Shown in pieces: positions 8,201 through 18,916 of a DNA stretch of 64,000 nt; position 1 is the stretch's first letter, and each line of letters starts with the position of its first letter. Below the pieces are notes generated by a model. It did no database searches and had not been told where the DNA came from. It saw only the letters and a list, made by a program, of their open reading frames with translations. The position numbers were made by a program, and so were the translations under genes. Where the stretch lies: contig CAWAPS010000007.1 in the NCBI GenBank assembly GCA_963783945.1, positions 434,001 to 498,000 of the forward strand. The letters run 5' to 3'. Source of the stretch: CAWAPS01 sp963783945. GTDB taxonomy: Bacteria > Actinomycetota > Acidimicrobiia > Acidimicrobiales > Palsa-688.

Positions 8201-9376
8201 GTGGAGTTCCGCCGTATCAACGGGCTGCCGCCCTACGTCTTCGCCATCATCAACGAGCTGCGCGACGAAGCCCGTCACGCCGGCCGCGACGTCGTCGACA
8301 TGGGCTTCGGCAACCCAGACATCCCGAGCCCCGACATCGCGGTCGAGAAGCTGGCCGAAGCCGCCCGCAATCCCCGCAATCACCGCTATTCGGCATCTCG
8401 AGGCATCCCCAAGCTACGGCTGGCCATTGCCAACCTCTATCTACGCCGGTTCGGTGTCGAGCTCGATCCCGACACCGAGGTGGTCACCACGATCGGGGCC
8501 AAGGAGGGACTGTCCCACCTGATGTGGACCCTGGTCGGACCGGGCGACACCGCCCTCGTTCCCACCCCGAGCTACCCGATCCACATCTACGCCCCGCTGT
8601 TTGCCGGGGCCGACGTGCAGCAGGTGAGGTTGGGACCCGACCAGGATTTCTTCGCCAACCTGATCGAGAGCTGGGAGTCCACGTGGCCCCGGCCGCGGGT
8701 CATCGTCTTTTCCTTTCCGCACAATCCCACCACCGAGTGTGTGGACCTGGATTGGATGCAGAGGATCGTCGATTTCGCCCGCGAGCGAGGAGTCGTCCTG
8801 GTCCACGACTTCGCCTACTCCGACACGGCATTCGACGGTTATCAGCCTCCTTCGATCCTCCAGGTGCCCGGGGCCAAGGACGTGGCCGTCGAGCTGTACA
8901 CGCTCACCAAGAGCTTCTCCATGGCCGGGTGGAGGATGGCGTTCATGCTGGGCAACCGCGAGATCGTGGCCGCCCTGACCAAGCTGAAGAGCTACCTGGA
9001 CTACGGGACCTTCCAGCCCATCCAGATCGCCTCCATAGTCACCCTGAACGAGGCGCCGGACTATCCCAAGGAAGTGACCGAGATCTACCAGTCGCGCCGC
9101 AACGCACTCTGCGACGGGCTGCACCGAATCGGGTGGGATCTGACCCCGCCGAAGGGGACCATGTTCGTGTGGGCCCCCATCCCTGAGCCGTACCGCGAGA
9201 TGGGATCGCTCGAGTTCTCGATGATGCTCGTCAGAGAGGCCGAAGTGGCGACGTCTCCCGGAGTCGGCTTCGGGAAGGGTGGCGAGGGCTTCGTCCGCTT
9301 CGCCCTCATCGAAAACGAGCAAAGGATCAACCAGGCCGTTCGTAACCTGCGCCGAGCCCTGCCCAAGCTTGGATAG
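8201..9376 (+). CDS. alaC: Class I PLP aminotransferase, AlaC-type (glutamate-pyruvate)
   Basis: 391 residues, colinear with Escherichia coli AlaC from near the first residue (RINGLPPYVFAIINELRDEA) to the end (VRFALIENEQRINQAVRNL). Substrate-site signatures include GFGNPDIPSP and YSASRGIPKLR. The PLP Schiff-base lysine is K237 in ELYTLTKSFSMAGWR. It most likely makes alanine from pyruvate with glutamate as donor; other keto acids are possible. The start is a GTG at 8201. It lies six bases before the plsC-type gene and may share a transcript with it. Confidence 0.85.
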   Translation: MEFRRINGLPPYVFAIINELRDEARHAGRDVVDMGFGNPDIPSPDIAVEKLAEAARNPRNHRYSASRGIPKLRLAIANLYLRRFGVELDPDTEVVTTIGAKEGLSHLMWTLVGPGDTALVPTPSYPIHIYAPLFAGADVQQVRLGPDQDFFANLIESWESTWPRPRVIVFSFPHNPTTECVDLDWMQRIVDFARERGVVLVHDFAYSDTAFDGYQPPSILQVPGAKDVAVELYTLTKSFSMAGWRMAFMLGNREIVAALTKLKSYLDYGTFQPIQIASIVTLNEAPDYPKEVTEIYQSRRNALCDGLHRIGWDLTPPKGTMFVWAPIPEPYREMGSLEFSMMLVREAEVATSPGVGFGKGGEGFVRFALIENEQRINQAVRNLRRALPKLG

Positions 9377-9381
9377 CCGAC

Positions 9382-10095
9382 GTGGCCTACTGGATCCTGA
9401 AGGTCGTATTCACCCCATTCATGCACATCGCCTTCAGGGTCAGGGCCAAAGGCACCAGGAACATTCCCCGTCGGGGCCCGGTGATCCTGGCGTCCAACCA
9501 CCAGTCGTTCATCGACAGCATCTTCATGTCTCTGGTGGTCCACCGAAGGCTCACCTTCGTCGCCAAGGAGGAGTACTTCGAGAACCGGAAGATCGCCTGG
9601 TTCTTCCGGGCCATGGGCATGATCCCGATAAAGCGGGAAGGCGGTACGGCGTCCCAGCGGGCCATGATCGCGGCGCAAGAGGTACTCGCCTGCGGAGGAA
9701 TGCTGGGGATCTATCCCGAGGGAACCCGGTCGCCTGACGGGCGTCTGTACAAGGGCCACACCGGCGCCGCCCGCCTGGCTCTGCTGTGCAACGCTCCAGT
9801 GGTGCCGGTCGCTCAGTTCGGTACGGCCGACGTGCAGCCCATCGGCGCCAAGTTCCCGAAACTGTTCCGGGGGGTCACGGTGGAGATGGGGCCACCGCTG
9901 CGGTTTGACCTCGCCCGCTACTCCACCCCGACGGGAGGGCGGCCCGATCTCCGTACCTTTACCAACGACATAATGGCATCCATCGCCCGGCTCTCGGGCC
10001 AGGAGGTCGTCGAGGTTTACGCCAAGCGGGACAAGGGGCGGCTGGCCGCCCCGGGCTCGGAGGCGGAACCGATCCCGGCTGACGCTCGCGACTAG
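9382..10095 (+). CDS. plsC: Lysophospholipid acyltransferase (PlsC family)
   Basis: 237 residues. The catalytic HX4D motif is in NHQSFIDSIF, and the acyl-acceptor motif in IYPEGTRSPDGRLYKGHTG. A hydrophobic N-terminal segment fits membrane association. It probably acylates lysophosphatidic acid or a related lysolipid; a PIM acyltransferase role is possible given the PimB-type gene nearby (inference). The GTG start at 9382 lies just after the aminotransferase stop. The C-terminal ~25 residues are charged and non-conserved. Confidence 0.85.
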   Translation: MAYWILKVVFTPFMHIAFRVRAKGTRNIPRRGPVILASNHQSFIDSIFMSLVVHRRLTFVAKEEYFENRKIAWFFRAMGMIPIKREGGTASQRAMIAAQEVLACGGMLGIYPEGTRSPDGRLYKGHTGAARLALLCNAPVVPVAQFGTADVQPIGAKFPKLFRGVTVEMGPPLRFDLARYSTPTGGRPDLRTFTNDIMASIARLSGQEVVEVYAKRDKGRLAAPGSEAEPIPADARD

Positions 10096-10200
10096 CGGCG
10101 TCACGGATCCGCCAGGGGGGTGCCGCACCCGAGCGGCTCGTAACCGGGTGGAGCCCATCCGGAAACAGCCGGTTCACACGCGGCTGGTAGCGTCCACGTC

Positions 10201-10881
10201 GTGCCACTGTTCATCGTGCGCGTCTGGGTCCCCGATCGTCCCGGGGCGCTGGGATCGGTGGCCAGCCGGATCGGAGCCGTTCGCGGCGATCTGGTGGGCA
10301 TCGATATCCTCGAGCGCGGCGGCGGCCGGGCCATCGACGAGCTGGTGGTGGACCTGCCGTCGGAATCCCTGGTGGAGTTGCTGATCTCAGAGATATCTCA
10401 GGTCGACGGCGTCGATGTGGAGGACGTCCGGAGGGTCAAGGACTCCCTGGCCGATCCCCGGTTGGACGCGCTCGAGACGGCGGCCACCCTGGTCGCCCAG
10501 ATGGCGGTCGAGCCCCTGCTCAAATCGCTGGCCCGCAGCAGCGTCCGGGACTTTCAAAGCGACTGGGCCAGCATCGTGGAGCCGGAGCTACCGGACCACA
10601 TCGTTGCGGTCGGACCGGCTCCCCCCGGGCAATGGCTGCGGGCCTTCCTGGCCGGAAGCCGGGCGTCCCTCGCCCCCAGGCCGGGTGAGACGGCACCTGA
10701 CGACGTGGCTTGGGCGGACATGGACGCCGCCGGCCTGGTGCTGATCCTCGGTCGCCGGGGTCGCCCTTTCCGGATCCGTGAGCGCCGCCAGCTGACGGCC
10801 CTGGCCCGCATCGTCGACTCGCGATGGGCCGAGCTCACCGCCCGGAGCGGGCGCATGGCTCACCCGAGCGCCACCCTGTAA
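10201..10881 (+). CDS. ACT-domain protein
   Basis: 226 residues. The N-terminus (MPLFIVRVWVPDRPGALGSV, then IGAVRGDLVGIDILERGG) is an ACT domain, a fold that binds amino acids and regulates attached or partner enzymes. The remaining ~140 residues are not a catalytic domain I recognise; they look like a GAF-like or regulatory domain with an RERRQLTALARIVDSRW helix near the end. The start is a GTG at 10201. A stand-alone sensory role is inferred. Confidence 0.75.
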   Translation: MPLFIVRVWVPDRPGALGSVASRIGAVRGDLVGIDILERGGGRAIDELVVDLPSESLVELLISEISQVDGVDVEDVRRVKDSLADPRLDALETAATLVAQMAVEPLLKSLARSSVRDFQSDWASIVEPELPDHIVAVGPAPPGQWLRAFLAGSRASLAPRPGETAPDDVAWADMDAAGLVLILGRRGRPFRIRERRQLTALARIVDSRWAELTARSGRMAHPSATL

Positions 10882-10932
10882 AGCCGCAGGCCCGGCCGTC
10901 GGATCCCGGGACGGGCGGGCGGGATCGAGCGG

Positions 10933-12588
10933 TCAGAGGGGGATGCTCTGGGAAAAACGAAAGGCGCCGTCCGGGTCCCACGCCTTTTTTACCCGCTTCA
11001 AGCGGGCCAGATTGGACCCGTAGTAGGCCGTGGGCCAGTCTGACAGGGCCGGGTCGATGTAGTTCTGGTAGGCCTGGCCGTCCATGTAAGGCGTCAATGA
11101 GCCGTACCAGCCGTCGAGCCACTGCTGACTCGAGGCCAGCTCGGACGGCGGGGTGCCGGGCGTGAAGGGGACGTTGTACTGCACCGATGCGATGGCGGAT
11201 CTGTGCACGAAAGCCGTTGCGGCCGCCGGAACCCGGTTGATAGCCCCGCCGTAGGCGTCGAAGCCGGCCGCCCCCTGGGCGCGCGAGGACTGCCTGGCGT
11301 CGATGCCGGCAATGAGCGCAGCGACGCCGGCGTCGTCGAAGGGGCGGTCCAGATAGCCCGACTTGGCCAGACTCGGTTGGCGGGTGAGTATGCCCGCCGG
11401 ATTCTGGGTGGGCAGGTGGCACGCCGCCTGGCTGAACGTGGCGCAGCCGCCCTCGACGTACATGGCATGCGAGAACGGGACGGTCTCGGTGTAACGGGAC
11501 GAAGGCGGGGTGCCGACCGCCGAGACCAGAGCCGACACCTGCACGTCGATCCCGCCGGGGGGACCCTGCCAGACCACGCCGACTTGAAGCGCCGGTGCGG
11601 CGCCCGATGGTGCGGCCTCCAGCAGGCAGTTGGACCACAGCTGGTCGGGTCGAACCGGCGCCCAGGTCAGCCAAGCTGGAAGCACCTGGGACGCCGCCGA
11701 CCACGGCCATGACAGGAACACGAGGGTCAGGGGAGCAGTAGGAAACGTTTGCAGGGTGAGGCTCGTGACGATGCCGAAATTGCCGCCGCCCCCGCCCCGG
11801 CAGGCCCAGTAGAGGTCCGGGTTCGTGGTCGAGTTCGCCGTCACCACCCGGGCGTCCGCGGTGACGACCTGCAATGACTGTATGGCGTCGCAGGTGAGGC
11901 CGTAGGCCCGGTCGACGACGCCGACCCCGCCGCCCAGGGCCAGGCCGGCGATCCCTACGGTCGGGCACGAACCGGCGGGGATGGACACGCCCGCCCCGTT
12001 CAGCGCGCTGTACGCGTCGATGAGGCGGGCCCCGGCACCTACCGTCGCTGAGCCTCCGGACCCCGATCCGGTGGATAAGTGCACCGCTGACATTTGGGTG
12101 ACGTCGACTATCAATCCGGTCGACGTGGAATAGCCGGCGTAGCTGTGACCTCCGCTTCGCGCCGCGAAGGGCAGATCGTGCTCCCGGGCGAAGTTCAGCG
12201 ACCGCTGAACGTCGGTGACCGAGGCGCAGTACGCGATGCCCATGGGCCGCACCGAGTCGAAACGCGAGTCGTACAGCTGCAGGTCGGACAGATACCCGGG
12301 GCTGCTCGGGCGGACCAGGCGGCCGGACAGCGACCGGCCGAAGGCCGACCATTCGGCGTTGTCGACCTGTCCTGCCACCCCGTTGGTTGTCGGGGCGGCG
12401 GGCGGGGAGGTGCTACTGGCTGGGCCGGTCGTGGTGCTCGCCGGTCCGCCGCCGGATGGGGAGCCGTGGTGACGGGAGGATGAGCACCCGGCGACGAGGC
12501 CCGCGGCGACGGCGCCGGCGCCGAGGCCGAGCACCGAGCGGCGGGTCAGCGGCTCCCGTTCCGAGCCCTCAGGTCCCGGCACAGACAC
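10933..12588 (-). CDS. Exported FAD-linked oxidase, berberine-bridge-enzyme type
   Basis: 551 residues. The leader has a twin-arginine motif (LTRRSVLGLG) ending in a lipobox (LVAGC, C35), so it is a predicted Tat-exported lipoprotein. The FAD-binding PCMH domain has RSGGHSYAGYS with His148 and GSCPTVGIAGLALGGG with Cys208, the two residues that anchor FAD covalently in bicovalent oxidases. A C-terminal BBE segment follows (YYGSNLARLKRVKKAWDPDG). The family oxidises sugars, alcohols or alkaloid-like substrates with O2; the substrate is unknown. A Ser/Thr/Pro/Gly-rich linker (40-70) joins leader and enzyme. It is convergent with the ACT-domain gene. Confidence 0.88.
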   Translation of the reverse strand: MSVPGPEGSEREPLTRRSVLGLGAGAVAAGLVAGCSSSRHHGSPSGGGPASTTTGPASSTSPPAAPTTNGVAGQVDNAEWSAFGRSLSGRLVRPSSPGYLSDLQLYDSRFDSVRPMGIAYCASVTDVQRSLNFAREHDLPFAARSGGHSYAGYSTSTGLIVDVTQMSAVHLSTGSGSGGSATVGAGARLIDAYSALNGAGVSIPAGSCPTVGIAGLALGGGVGVVDRAYGLTCDAIQSLQVVTADARVVTANSTTNPDLYWACRGGGGGNFGIVTSLTLQTFPTAPLTLVFLSWPWSAASQVLPAWLTWAPVRPDQLWSNCLLEAAPSGAAPALQVGVVWQGPPGGIDVQVSALVSAVGTPPSSRYTETVPFSHAMYVEGGCATFSQAACHLPTQNPAGILTRQPSLAKSGYLDRPFDDAGVAALIAGIDARQSSRAQGAAGFDAYGGAINRVPAAATAFVHRSAIASVQYNVPFTPGTPPSELASSQQWLDGWYGSLTPYMDGQAYQNYIDPALSDWPTAYYGSNLARLKRVKKAWDPDGAFRFSQSIPL

Positions 12589-12674
12589 AGATGCGGAGGC
12601 CGGGCCGGATGGTGGGACGGGCCGCGCCGTTTCGGACGGCGGGGAAGACTACTGCAAAGATCATGAGCGAGAAG

Positions 12675-13660
12675 TCAAGCCGAGCCTCGGGGCCGGAGCC
12701 CGGCAGCCCGGTAGGTTTCGTCGATAACGCGCATGTTGGCGATCGAATCGGCCGGGGGGGTGAGGATCGGCTCCCCGCGCAGAACGGCCGCGCAGAATGC
12801 TTCCAGCTGGTAGTCGTACGTTCGCCTCCGCGGGAAATGCTCGATTCTCCGACCCCCGTTGGCCGATACCCACAGCCGGTTCCAGAGGTTGGGGGTCAGA
12901 GGGTTGTACATGACGAGGCGGCCCTGCTCGCCCCGGGCTTTCGCCGTTATGCGCACGAGAGACGCCGACCACAACGAGGCGGTGATCCGGCCGGTGTGGC
13001 CACTCGGGAAACGCAGCTCGGCGGTCATGTACCGGTCGACCTGGTCGGACTGGAGCTTCGCCGACGCCCGTACTACCTGTGGTTCCTCGCCGCCGAGAAG
13101 GCGGGCCAGGTGTACGGCGTAGCATCCGGCGTCCATCATGGCCCCTCCGGCCAGGTCCAGCCGGTACCTGATGTCCGAGAACTTGGGGAGGGGAAAGCAT
13201 ATGGCCGCCTCGACCCGCCCCAACCTTCCCAGCTCGCCCGCCTCGAGGATCTTGGCGACCCGCCCGGCGAAGGGGTGGTAGCGGTAGTGGAACGCCTCCA
13301 TCACCACCAGGTCGGGGTGGTGGGCGGCGGCTTCGGCCACGCCTGCCGCCTCGGCCGCGTTGGCGGTGAAGGGCTTCTCGCACAGGACGTGCTTGCCCGC
13401 TTCCAGCGCGGCGACGGTCCATTCGGCGTGAAGCCCGTTGGGAAGGGGGTTGTAGATGGCGTCGACGTCGGGATCCTCGAGCAGGGCCCGGTAGCTCCCG
13501 GCGACGCGGTCGATCCCGTGCTTTCTGGCAAACGCCGCGGCCCGCTTCCGGTCGCGGGCGGCGATTGCGACCACCCGGGCGTCTTCGATCCGGCTGGCCG
13601 GGCCGACGACGGCGGACGGCGCGATGCGCGCCGCGCCGAGCACCCCGATGCGGACCACCA

Positions 13661-13661
<1 letters not shown>
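12675..13661 (-). CDS. Gfo/Idh/MocA-family oxidoreductase
   Basis: 328 residues. The N-terminal Rossmann fold starts IGVLGAARIAPSAV, and the EKP motif in VLCEKPFTANAAEA carries the conserved catalytic Lys. DAGCYAVHLARLLGG is the usual active-site helix of the second domain. These enzymes oxidise or reduce sugars and polyols with NAD(P); the substrate is not predictable. Its ATG overlaps the glycerol kinase stop by one base (TGATG), suggesting translational coupling. Confidence 0.88.
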
Positions 13662-15229
<1,568 letters not shown>

Positions 15230-15601
15230 CCACTGGAGGCTAGAAGATGTGGTTCCCTGGCGCGGCCCCCCGTCGAAGGGGCGGGGACTAGGGGGCCGGC
15301 GCCAGGGTATAGACCGCCGAGGGGGCAGCTTCGGCGGCTCCCATGCATCCTACCTCCAGCGGGCGAATCCGAACACTGCTTTTCGGGCATTTTTTCAGGA
15401 CATCCTGGGAATTTCCTTAGGTACCGGGTCCTGCCATTTCGTCTCGCGGTTCGCCGTGGATGTTCACAGGTTGTTCCCTCTGTCGGTCCACAGGCCCTCC
15501 GCCCTAGCGTTCCCGGTACCGACTCCGGGAGCAAGTGGGCGGGCCGGGATGCAAACCTTCGCGAGCACCGTTTGACCTGCACTTTTGCTGGCCCGAGACC
15601 A
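15230..15601. other. Long divergent intergenic region between glpK and nrdJ
   Basis: About 370 bases without a supported gene. It holds GC-rich inverted repeats near 15262-15306, a hairpin at 15314-15337, a short palindrome CAGGACATCCTG at 15396-15407 in an AT-richer stretch, and no cobalamin-riboswitch core that I can find. The glpK promoter must lie here but I cannot place it with confidence. Confidence 0.5.
15314..15337. other. Hairpin (7-bp stem) upstream of glpK
   Basis: CCGCCGA (15314-15320) is the exact reverse complement of TCGGCGG (15331-15337) with a 10-base loop. No U run follows on either strand. It could be a transcript-leader structure or an operator half; its function is unknown. 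Confidence 0.35.
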
Positions 15602-15631
15602 TTGACACGGGTGAAACTACGGTGATGTAAT
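15602..15631 (+). promoter_or_regulatory. Sigma-70-type promoter of nrdJ
   Basis: TTGACA (15602-15607) matches the -35 consensus exactly. TGTAAT (15626-15631) differs from TATAAT at one base, and the spacer is 18 bases. The expected transcription start is near 15638, about 87 bases before the nrdJ start and inside the first palindromic half-site, which fits repression of this promoter. Confidence 0.7.
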
Positions 15632-15632
15632 T

Positions 15633-15650
15633 CACACCTATGTTGTGGTC
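15633..15650. promoter_or_regulatory. NrdR-box-like operator 1
   Basis: CACACC-TAT-GTTGTG is an imperfect palindrome at the predicted transcription start of nrdJ. Its right arm TGTTGTGGTC (15641-15650) is the exact reverse complement of GACCACAACA at 15674-15683. NrdR is the ATP/dATP-sensing repressor of ribonucleotide reductase genes and typically binds two such boxes in tandem. The match to the NrdR consensus is partial here. Confidence 0.5.
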
Positions 15651-15673
15651 GACTGCTGGTCTAATGGGTCGAT

Positions 15674-15691
15674 GACCACAACAGGTTGTGT
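15674..15691. promoter_or_regulatory. NrdR-box-like operator 2
   Basis: CACAAC-AG-GTTGTG (15677-15690) is a perfect 6+6 palindrome. Read on the minus strand, ACACAACCTGTTGTGG fits most positions of the published NrdR box as I recall it. It lies about four helical turns from box 1, the kind of spacing seen for tandem NrdR boxes, and just upstream of the nrdJ ribosome binding site. Confidence 0.6.
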
Positions 15692-15724
15692 TGTCAGTAA
15701 ATCCTACTAGGGAGGTAGCGGGTC

Positions 15725-18601
15725 GTGGCCATGGCTCCAGAGCAGACCGGGATCGGAATCCGGCGGCAATTCACCCGGGCCGGTGAGGACCCCTACGACA
15801 CGGTCTCCTGGGAGCGGCGAGACGCCCGGATCGTGCACTTCGCCACCGGGGCGGTGGCGTTCGAGCAGCTCGGCGTCGAGGTTCCCGCCGGCTGGAGCCT
15901 CAATGCCACCAACATCCTGGCCCAGAAGTACTTCCGGGGCACCCTCGGCACACCGGACCGGGAATGGTCCCTCAGGCAGGTCGTGGACCGGGTAGTCGGC
16001 ACCATCGCGGAATGGGGCCGGTCCAACGGCTACTTCGTCGACGATGACGAAGCCGAAGTGTTCAGCGACGAGCTCAAGTACCTGATCATCCATCAAAGGG
16101 CGGCCTTCAACTCCCCGGTATGGTTCAACATAGGGGTCAAAGGAGTGCCCCAGCAGGGGTCGGCCTGCTTCATTCTGGCGGTCGACGACTCTATGGACTC
16201 GATCCTCAACTGGTACACCGAGGAAGGGATCATCTTCAAAGGCGGGTCGGGCGCCGGGGTCAACCTGTCGCGCATCCGATCGTCGAAGGAAGGGCTACGG
16301 GGCGGCGGGAGCGCGTCGGGTCCGGTCAGCTTCATGCGGGGCGCCGATGCGTCGGCCGGCACCATCAAGAGCGGGGGCAAGACCCGCCGGGCGGCCAAGA
16401 TGGTGATCCTCGACGCCGACCATCCCGACATCCAGGACTTCGTATGGTGCAAAGCCATCGAGGAGCGCAAGGCCCGGGCCCTGCGCGACGCCGGGTTCGA
16501 CATGGACCTCGACGGCAAGGACAGCCACTCCACCCAATACCAGAACGCCAACAATTCGGTGCGGGTGACCGACGAGTTCATGCAGGCCGTCCTCGACGAC
16601 GACGACTGGCATCTGCGCGCCGTCACCACGGGCGAGGTGGTCGAGACGCTCAAGGCGCGAGAGCTCTTCCGTCAGATCGCCAAGGCGGCGTGGGAGTGCG
16701 CCGACCCGGGAATGCAGTTCGACACGACCATCAACAGGTGGCATACCGCTCCGGCGACGGCCCGCATCAACGCCAGCAATCCGTGCTCGGAGTACATGCA
16801 CATAGACAACTCGGCCTGCAATCTGGCCAGCCTCAACCTGCTGACCTTCCTGGGCGAGGACGGAGCGTTCGACGTGGCCGGCTTCAAAGCGGCTACCGAG
16901 GTGATATTCACCGCCCAGGAGATCCTCGTCGGCAACGCCGACTATCCGACTGAGAAGATCGCCGACAACTCCCGGCGGTTCCGCCAGCTGGGTATCGGCT
17001 ACGCCAACCTGGGCGCCCTGCTGATGGCTCAGGGCCTGCCGTACGACTCCGACGGCGGAAGGGCCTGGGCGGCCGCCATCACCGCCCTGCTCACCGGCCA
17101 CGCCTATGCCACCTCGGCCCGGACGGCGTCGCGGATGGGGCCGTTCGCCGGTTACCAGGAAAACCGTGACCCCATGCTCGGTGTGCTGCGCATGCACCGT
17201 GACGCCGCGGCCGCCATCGATGAGGAGCTGGTCCCGCCCGAGTTGCTGTCGGCGGCCCAGGAGGCCTGGGACGACGCGGTCGAGGTCGCCGACCAGCACG
17301 GCGTGCGCAACTCGCAAGCCAGTGTGCTGGCTCCGACCGGGACGATCGGCTTGATGATGGACTGCGACACGACCGGCATCGAGCCCGATCTGGGACTGGT
17401 CAAGACCAAGAAGCTGGTCGGTGGGGGCACGATGTCCATCGTCAACCAGACGGTTCCGCGCGCCCTGGCCCGGCTGGGCTACCGGCCGGCTCAGATCGAC
17501 GACATCGTGGCCTACATAGACGAGCACAAGTCGATCGTCGGCGCTCCCCACCTGCAGGCGGCCCACCTACCGGTGTTCGCCTGCTCGATGGGCGACAACC
17601 CGATCCACTACCGGGGCCACATCTGCATGATGGGTGCGGTCCAGCCGTTCCTGAGCGGGGCCATCTCCAAGACGGTGAACGTGCCCGAGGACGTGACGAT
17701 CGAGGATGTGGAGCAGATCCACATCGAGGCGTGGAAGCTCGGTCTCAAGGCCGTGGCCATCTACCGGGACAACTGCAAAGTGGCTCAGCCTCTGGCCACG
17801 GCCAAGAAGACGGCGGCCGATCCGAGCACACCGGCGGCCGAAGCTCACGACGCCGAGCTGGCCATCAAAGTGGCCGAGCTGGAGCAAGCCCTCCAGCGCC
17901 AGACCGTCGTGGTCAAGCAGCCGATCCGGGAGCGGTTGCCCCGCCGGCGCATGTCGACGACGTTCGCCTTCCGGGTGGCCGACTGCGAGGGCTACGTCAC
18001 GGTCGGCGAGTACGACGACGGCCGGCCGGGCGAGGTGTTCATGAAGGTCTCCAAGCAGGGGTCGACCCTCGCCGGGATCATGGACGCCTTTTCCATCGCG
18101 GTCAGCCTGGGGCTACAGCACGGGGTTCCGCTGGCGACCTACGTCCGCAAGTACATCAACATGCGCTTCGAACCGGCCGGCATGACCGACGATCCCGACC
18201 TGCGCATCGCCCAATCGCTGGTCGACTACATATTCCGGCGCCTGGCCGTCGACTACCTGCCGTACGAGGAGCGGGTGGAGCTGGGGGTCCTCACCTCGGC
18301 CGAGCGGACCCAGCAGACCCTGCCCGGAGTCGAGGAGGCCACGACCCGCAACTCCGCACTCGATGCCGGGCCGGGGGCGGCAGGCGCGGCGGGCGCGGCG
18401 GGCGCCGCGGGCGCCGCGGGCGCCGCGGGTGACCTGAGTGGGCCGGCCGGCCCCGGGGCGGCGGGGGTGGCGGGGGTGGCGGCTCGCCCGGCGGCGGTGG
18501 AGTCCGACGCCCCGTACTGCTTCCAATGCGGTGTGCAGATGTTGAGGGCCGGCAGCTGCCACGCCTGCCCGTCGTGCGGCACGACCAGCGGCTGCTCGTA
18601 A
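15725..18601 (+). CDS. nrdJ: Adenosylcobalamin-dependent (class II) ribonucleoside-diphosphate reductase
   Basis: 958 residues. It reduces ribonucleotides to deoxyribonucleotides with a B12-generated thiyl radical. The first active-site Cys is C148 (QQGSACFILAVDDSMD), the radical/acid pair C354 and E356 sit in NPCSEYMHIDNSACNL, and the catalytic barrel end is at GTIGLMMDCDTTGIEPD. A Gly/Ala repeat linker (about 884-925) precedes a Cys-rich tail (CFQCGVQ, CHACPSCG, last Cys 957) that probably re-reduces the active site. AGGGAGGT at 15709-15716 favours the GTG at 15725; an ATG at 15731 is second choice. Promoter and NrdR-like boxes lie upstream. Confidence 0.93.
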   Translation: MAMAPEQTGIGIRRQFTRAGEDPYDTVSWERRDARIVHFATGAVAFEQLGVEVPAGWSLNATNILAQKYFRGTLGTPDREWSLRQVVDRVVGTIAEWGRSNGYFVDDDEAEVFSDELKYLIIHQRAAFNSPVWFNIGVKGVPQQGSACFILAVDDSMDSILNWYTEEGIIFKGGSGAGVNLSRIRSSKEGLRGGGSASGPVSFMRGADASAGTIKSGGKTRRAAKMVILDADHPDIQDFVWCKAIEERKARALRDAGFDMDLDGKDSHSTQYQNANNSVRVTDEFMQAVLDDDDWHLRAVTTGEVVETLKARELFRQIAKAAWECADPGMQFDTTINRWHTAPATARINASNPCSEYMHIDNSACNLASLNLLTFLGEDGAFDVAGFKAATEVIFTAQEILVGNADYPTEKIADNSRRFRQLGIGYANLGALLMAQGLPYDSDGGRAWAAAITALLTGHAYATSARTASRMGPFAGYQENRDPMLGVLRMHRDAAAAIDEELVPPELLSAAQEAWDDAVEVADQHGVRNSQASVLAPTGTIGLMMDCDTTGIEPDLGLVKTKKLVGGGTMSIVNQTVPRALARLGYRPAQIDDIVAYIDEHKSIVGAPHLQAAHLPVFACSMGDNPIHYRGHICMMGAVQPFLSGAISKTVNVPEDVTIEDVEQIHIEAWKLGLKAVAIYRDNCKVAQPLATAKKTAADPSTPAAEAHDAELAIKVAELEQALQRQTVVVKQPIRERLPRRRMSTTFAFRVADCEGYVTVGEYDDGRPGEVFMKVSKQGSTLAGIMDAFSIAVSLGLQHGVPLATYVRKYINMRFEPAGMTDDPDLRIAQSLVDYIFRRLAVDYLPYEERVELGVLTSAERTQQTLPGVEEATTRNSALDAGPGAAGAAGAAGAAGAAGAAGDLSGPAGPGAAGVAGVAARPAAVESDAPYCFQCGVQMLRAGSCHACPSCGTTSGCS

Positions 18602-18694
18602 CCGAAGCCGCCAGGGTGGCGGGGGGCGAGGAGTCGCCGTCGGTCGGCCAGAGAGGAGGGCGGCAGCCCGGGCTCTTGCTTCTGAGCGCTCGGC

Positions 18695-18748
18695 TCGCCT
18701 CTCGCCTCGCCTCCCGCCTCCCGCCTCTCGCCTCCCGCCTCTCGCCTC
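18695..18748. repeat. 7-base tandem repeat (CGCCTCY)
   Basis: CGCCTCT and CGCCTCC units, plus two shortened CGCCT units, follow one another about eight times just after nrdJ. This is a simple low-complexity tract prone to slippage; no function is evident. Confidence 0.75.
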
Positions 18749-18916
18749 GGCCCCGCCTATCGGCAAACGCTTGCGCTGGCGCCTGCCCCGCCGGGATCTC
18801 GATATGGGACGGTCGAGGCCCGTGAGCCGCGCGAGGAGACACCATGTCCGTTGGCGGGCGGCGGGTGGAGATATTTATCCCTTTTATCCAATCTCACCGG
18901 TCTAGTTTGGGAAATT

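Noticed and set aside
15460..15500. DnaA-box-like GTTCACAGG and GTCCACAGG, suggesting a replication origin
   Set aside because: Both are poor matches to TTATCCACA, only two are present, and there is no dnaA or dnaN gene or AT-rich unwinding region.
15230..15601. Cobalamin riboswitch upstream of the B12-dependent reductase gene
   Set aside because: I looked for the conserved B12-box core and supporting stems and did not find them; the palindromes present fit NrdR-type control better.
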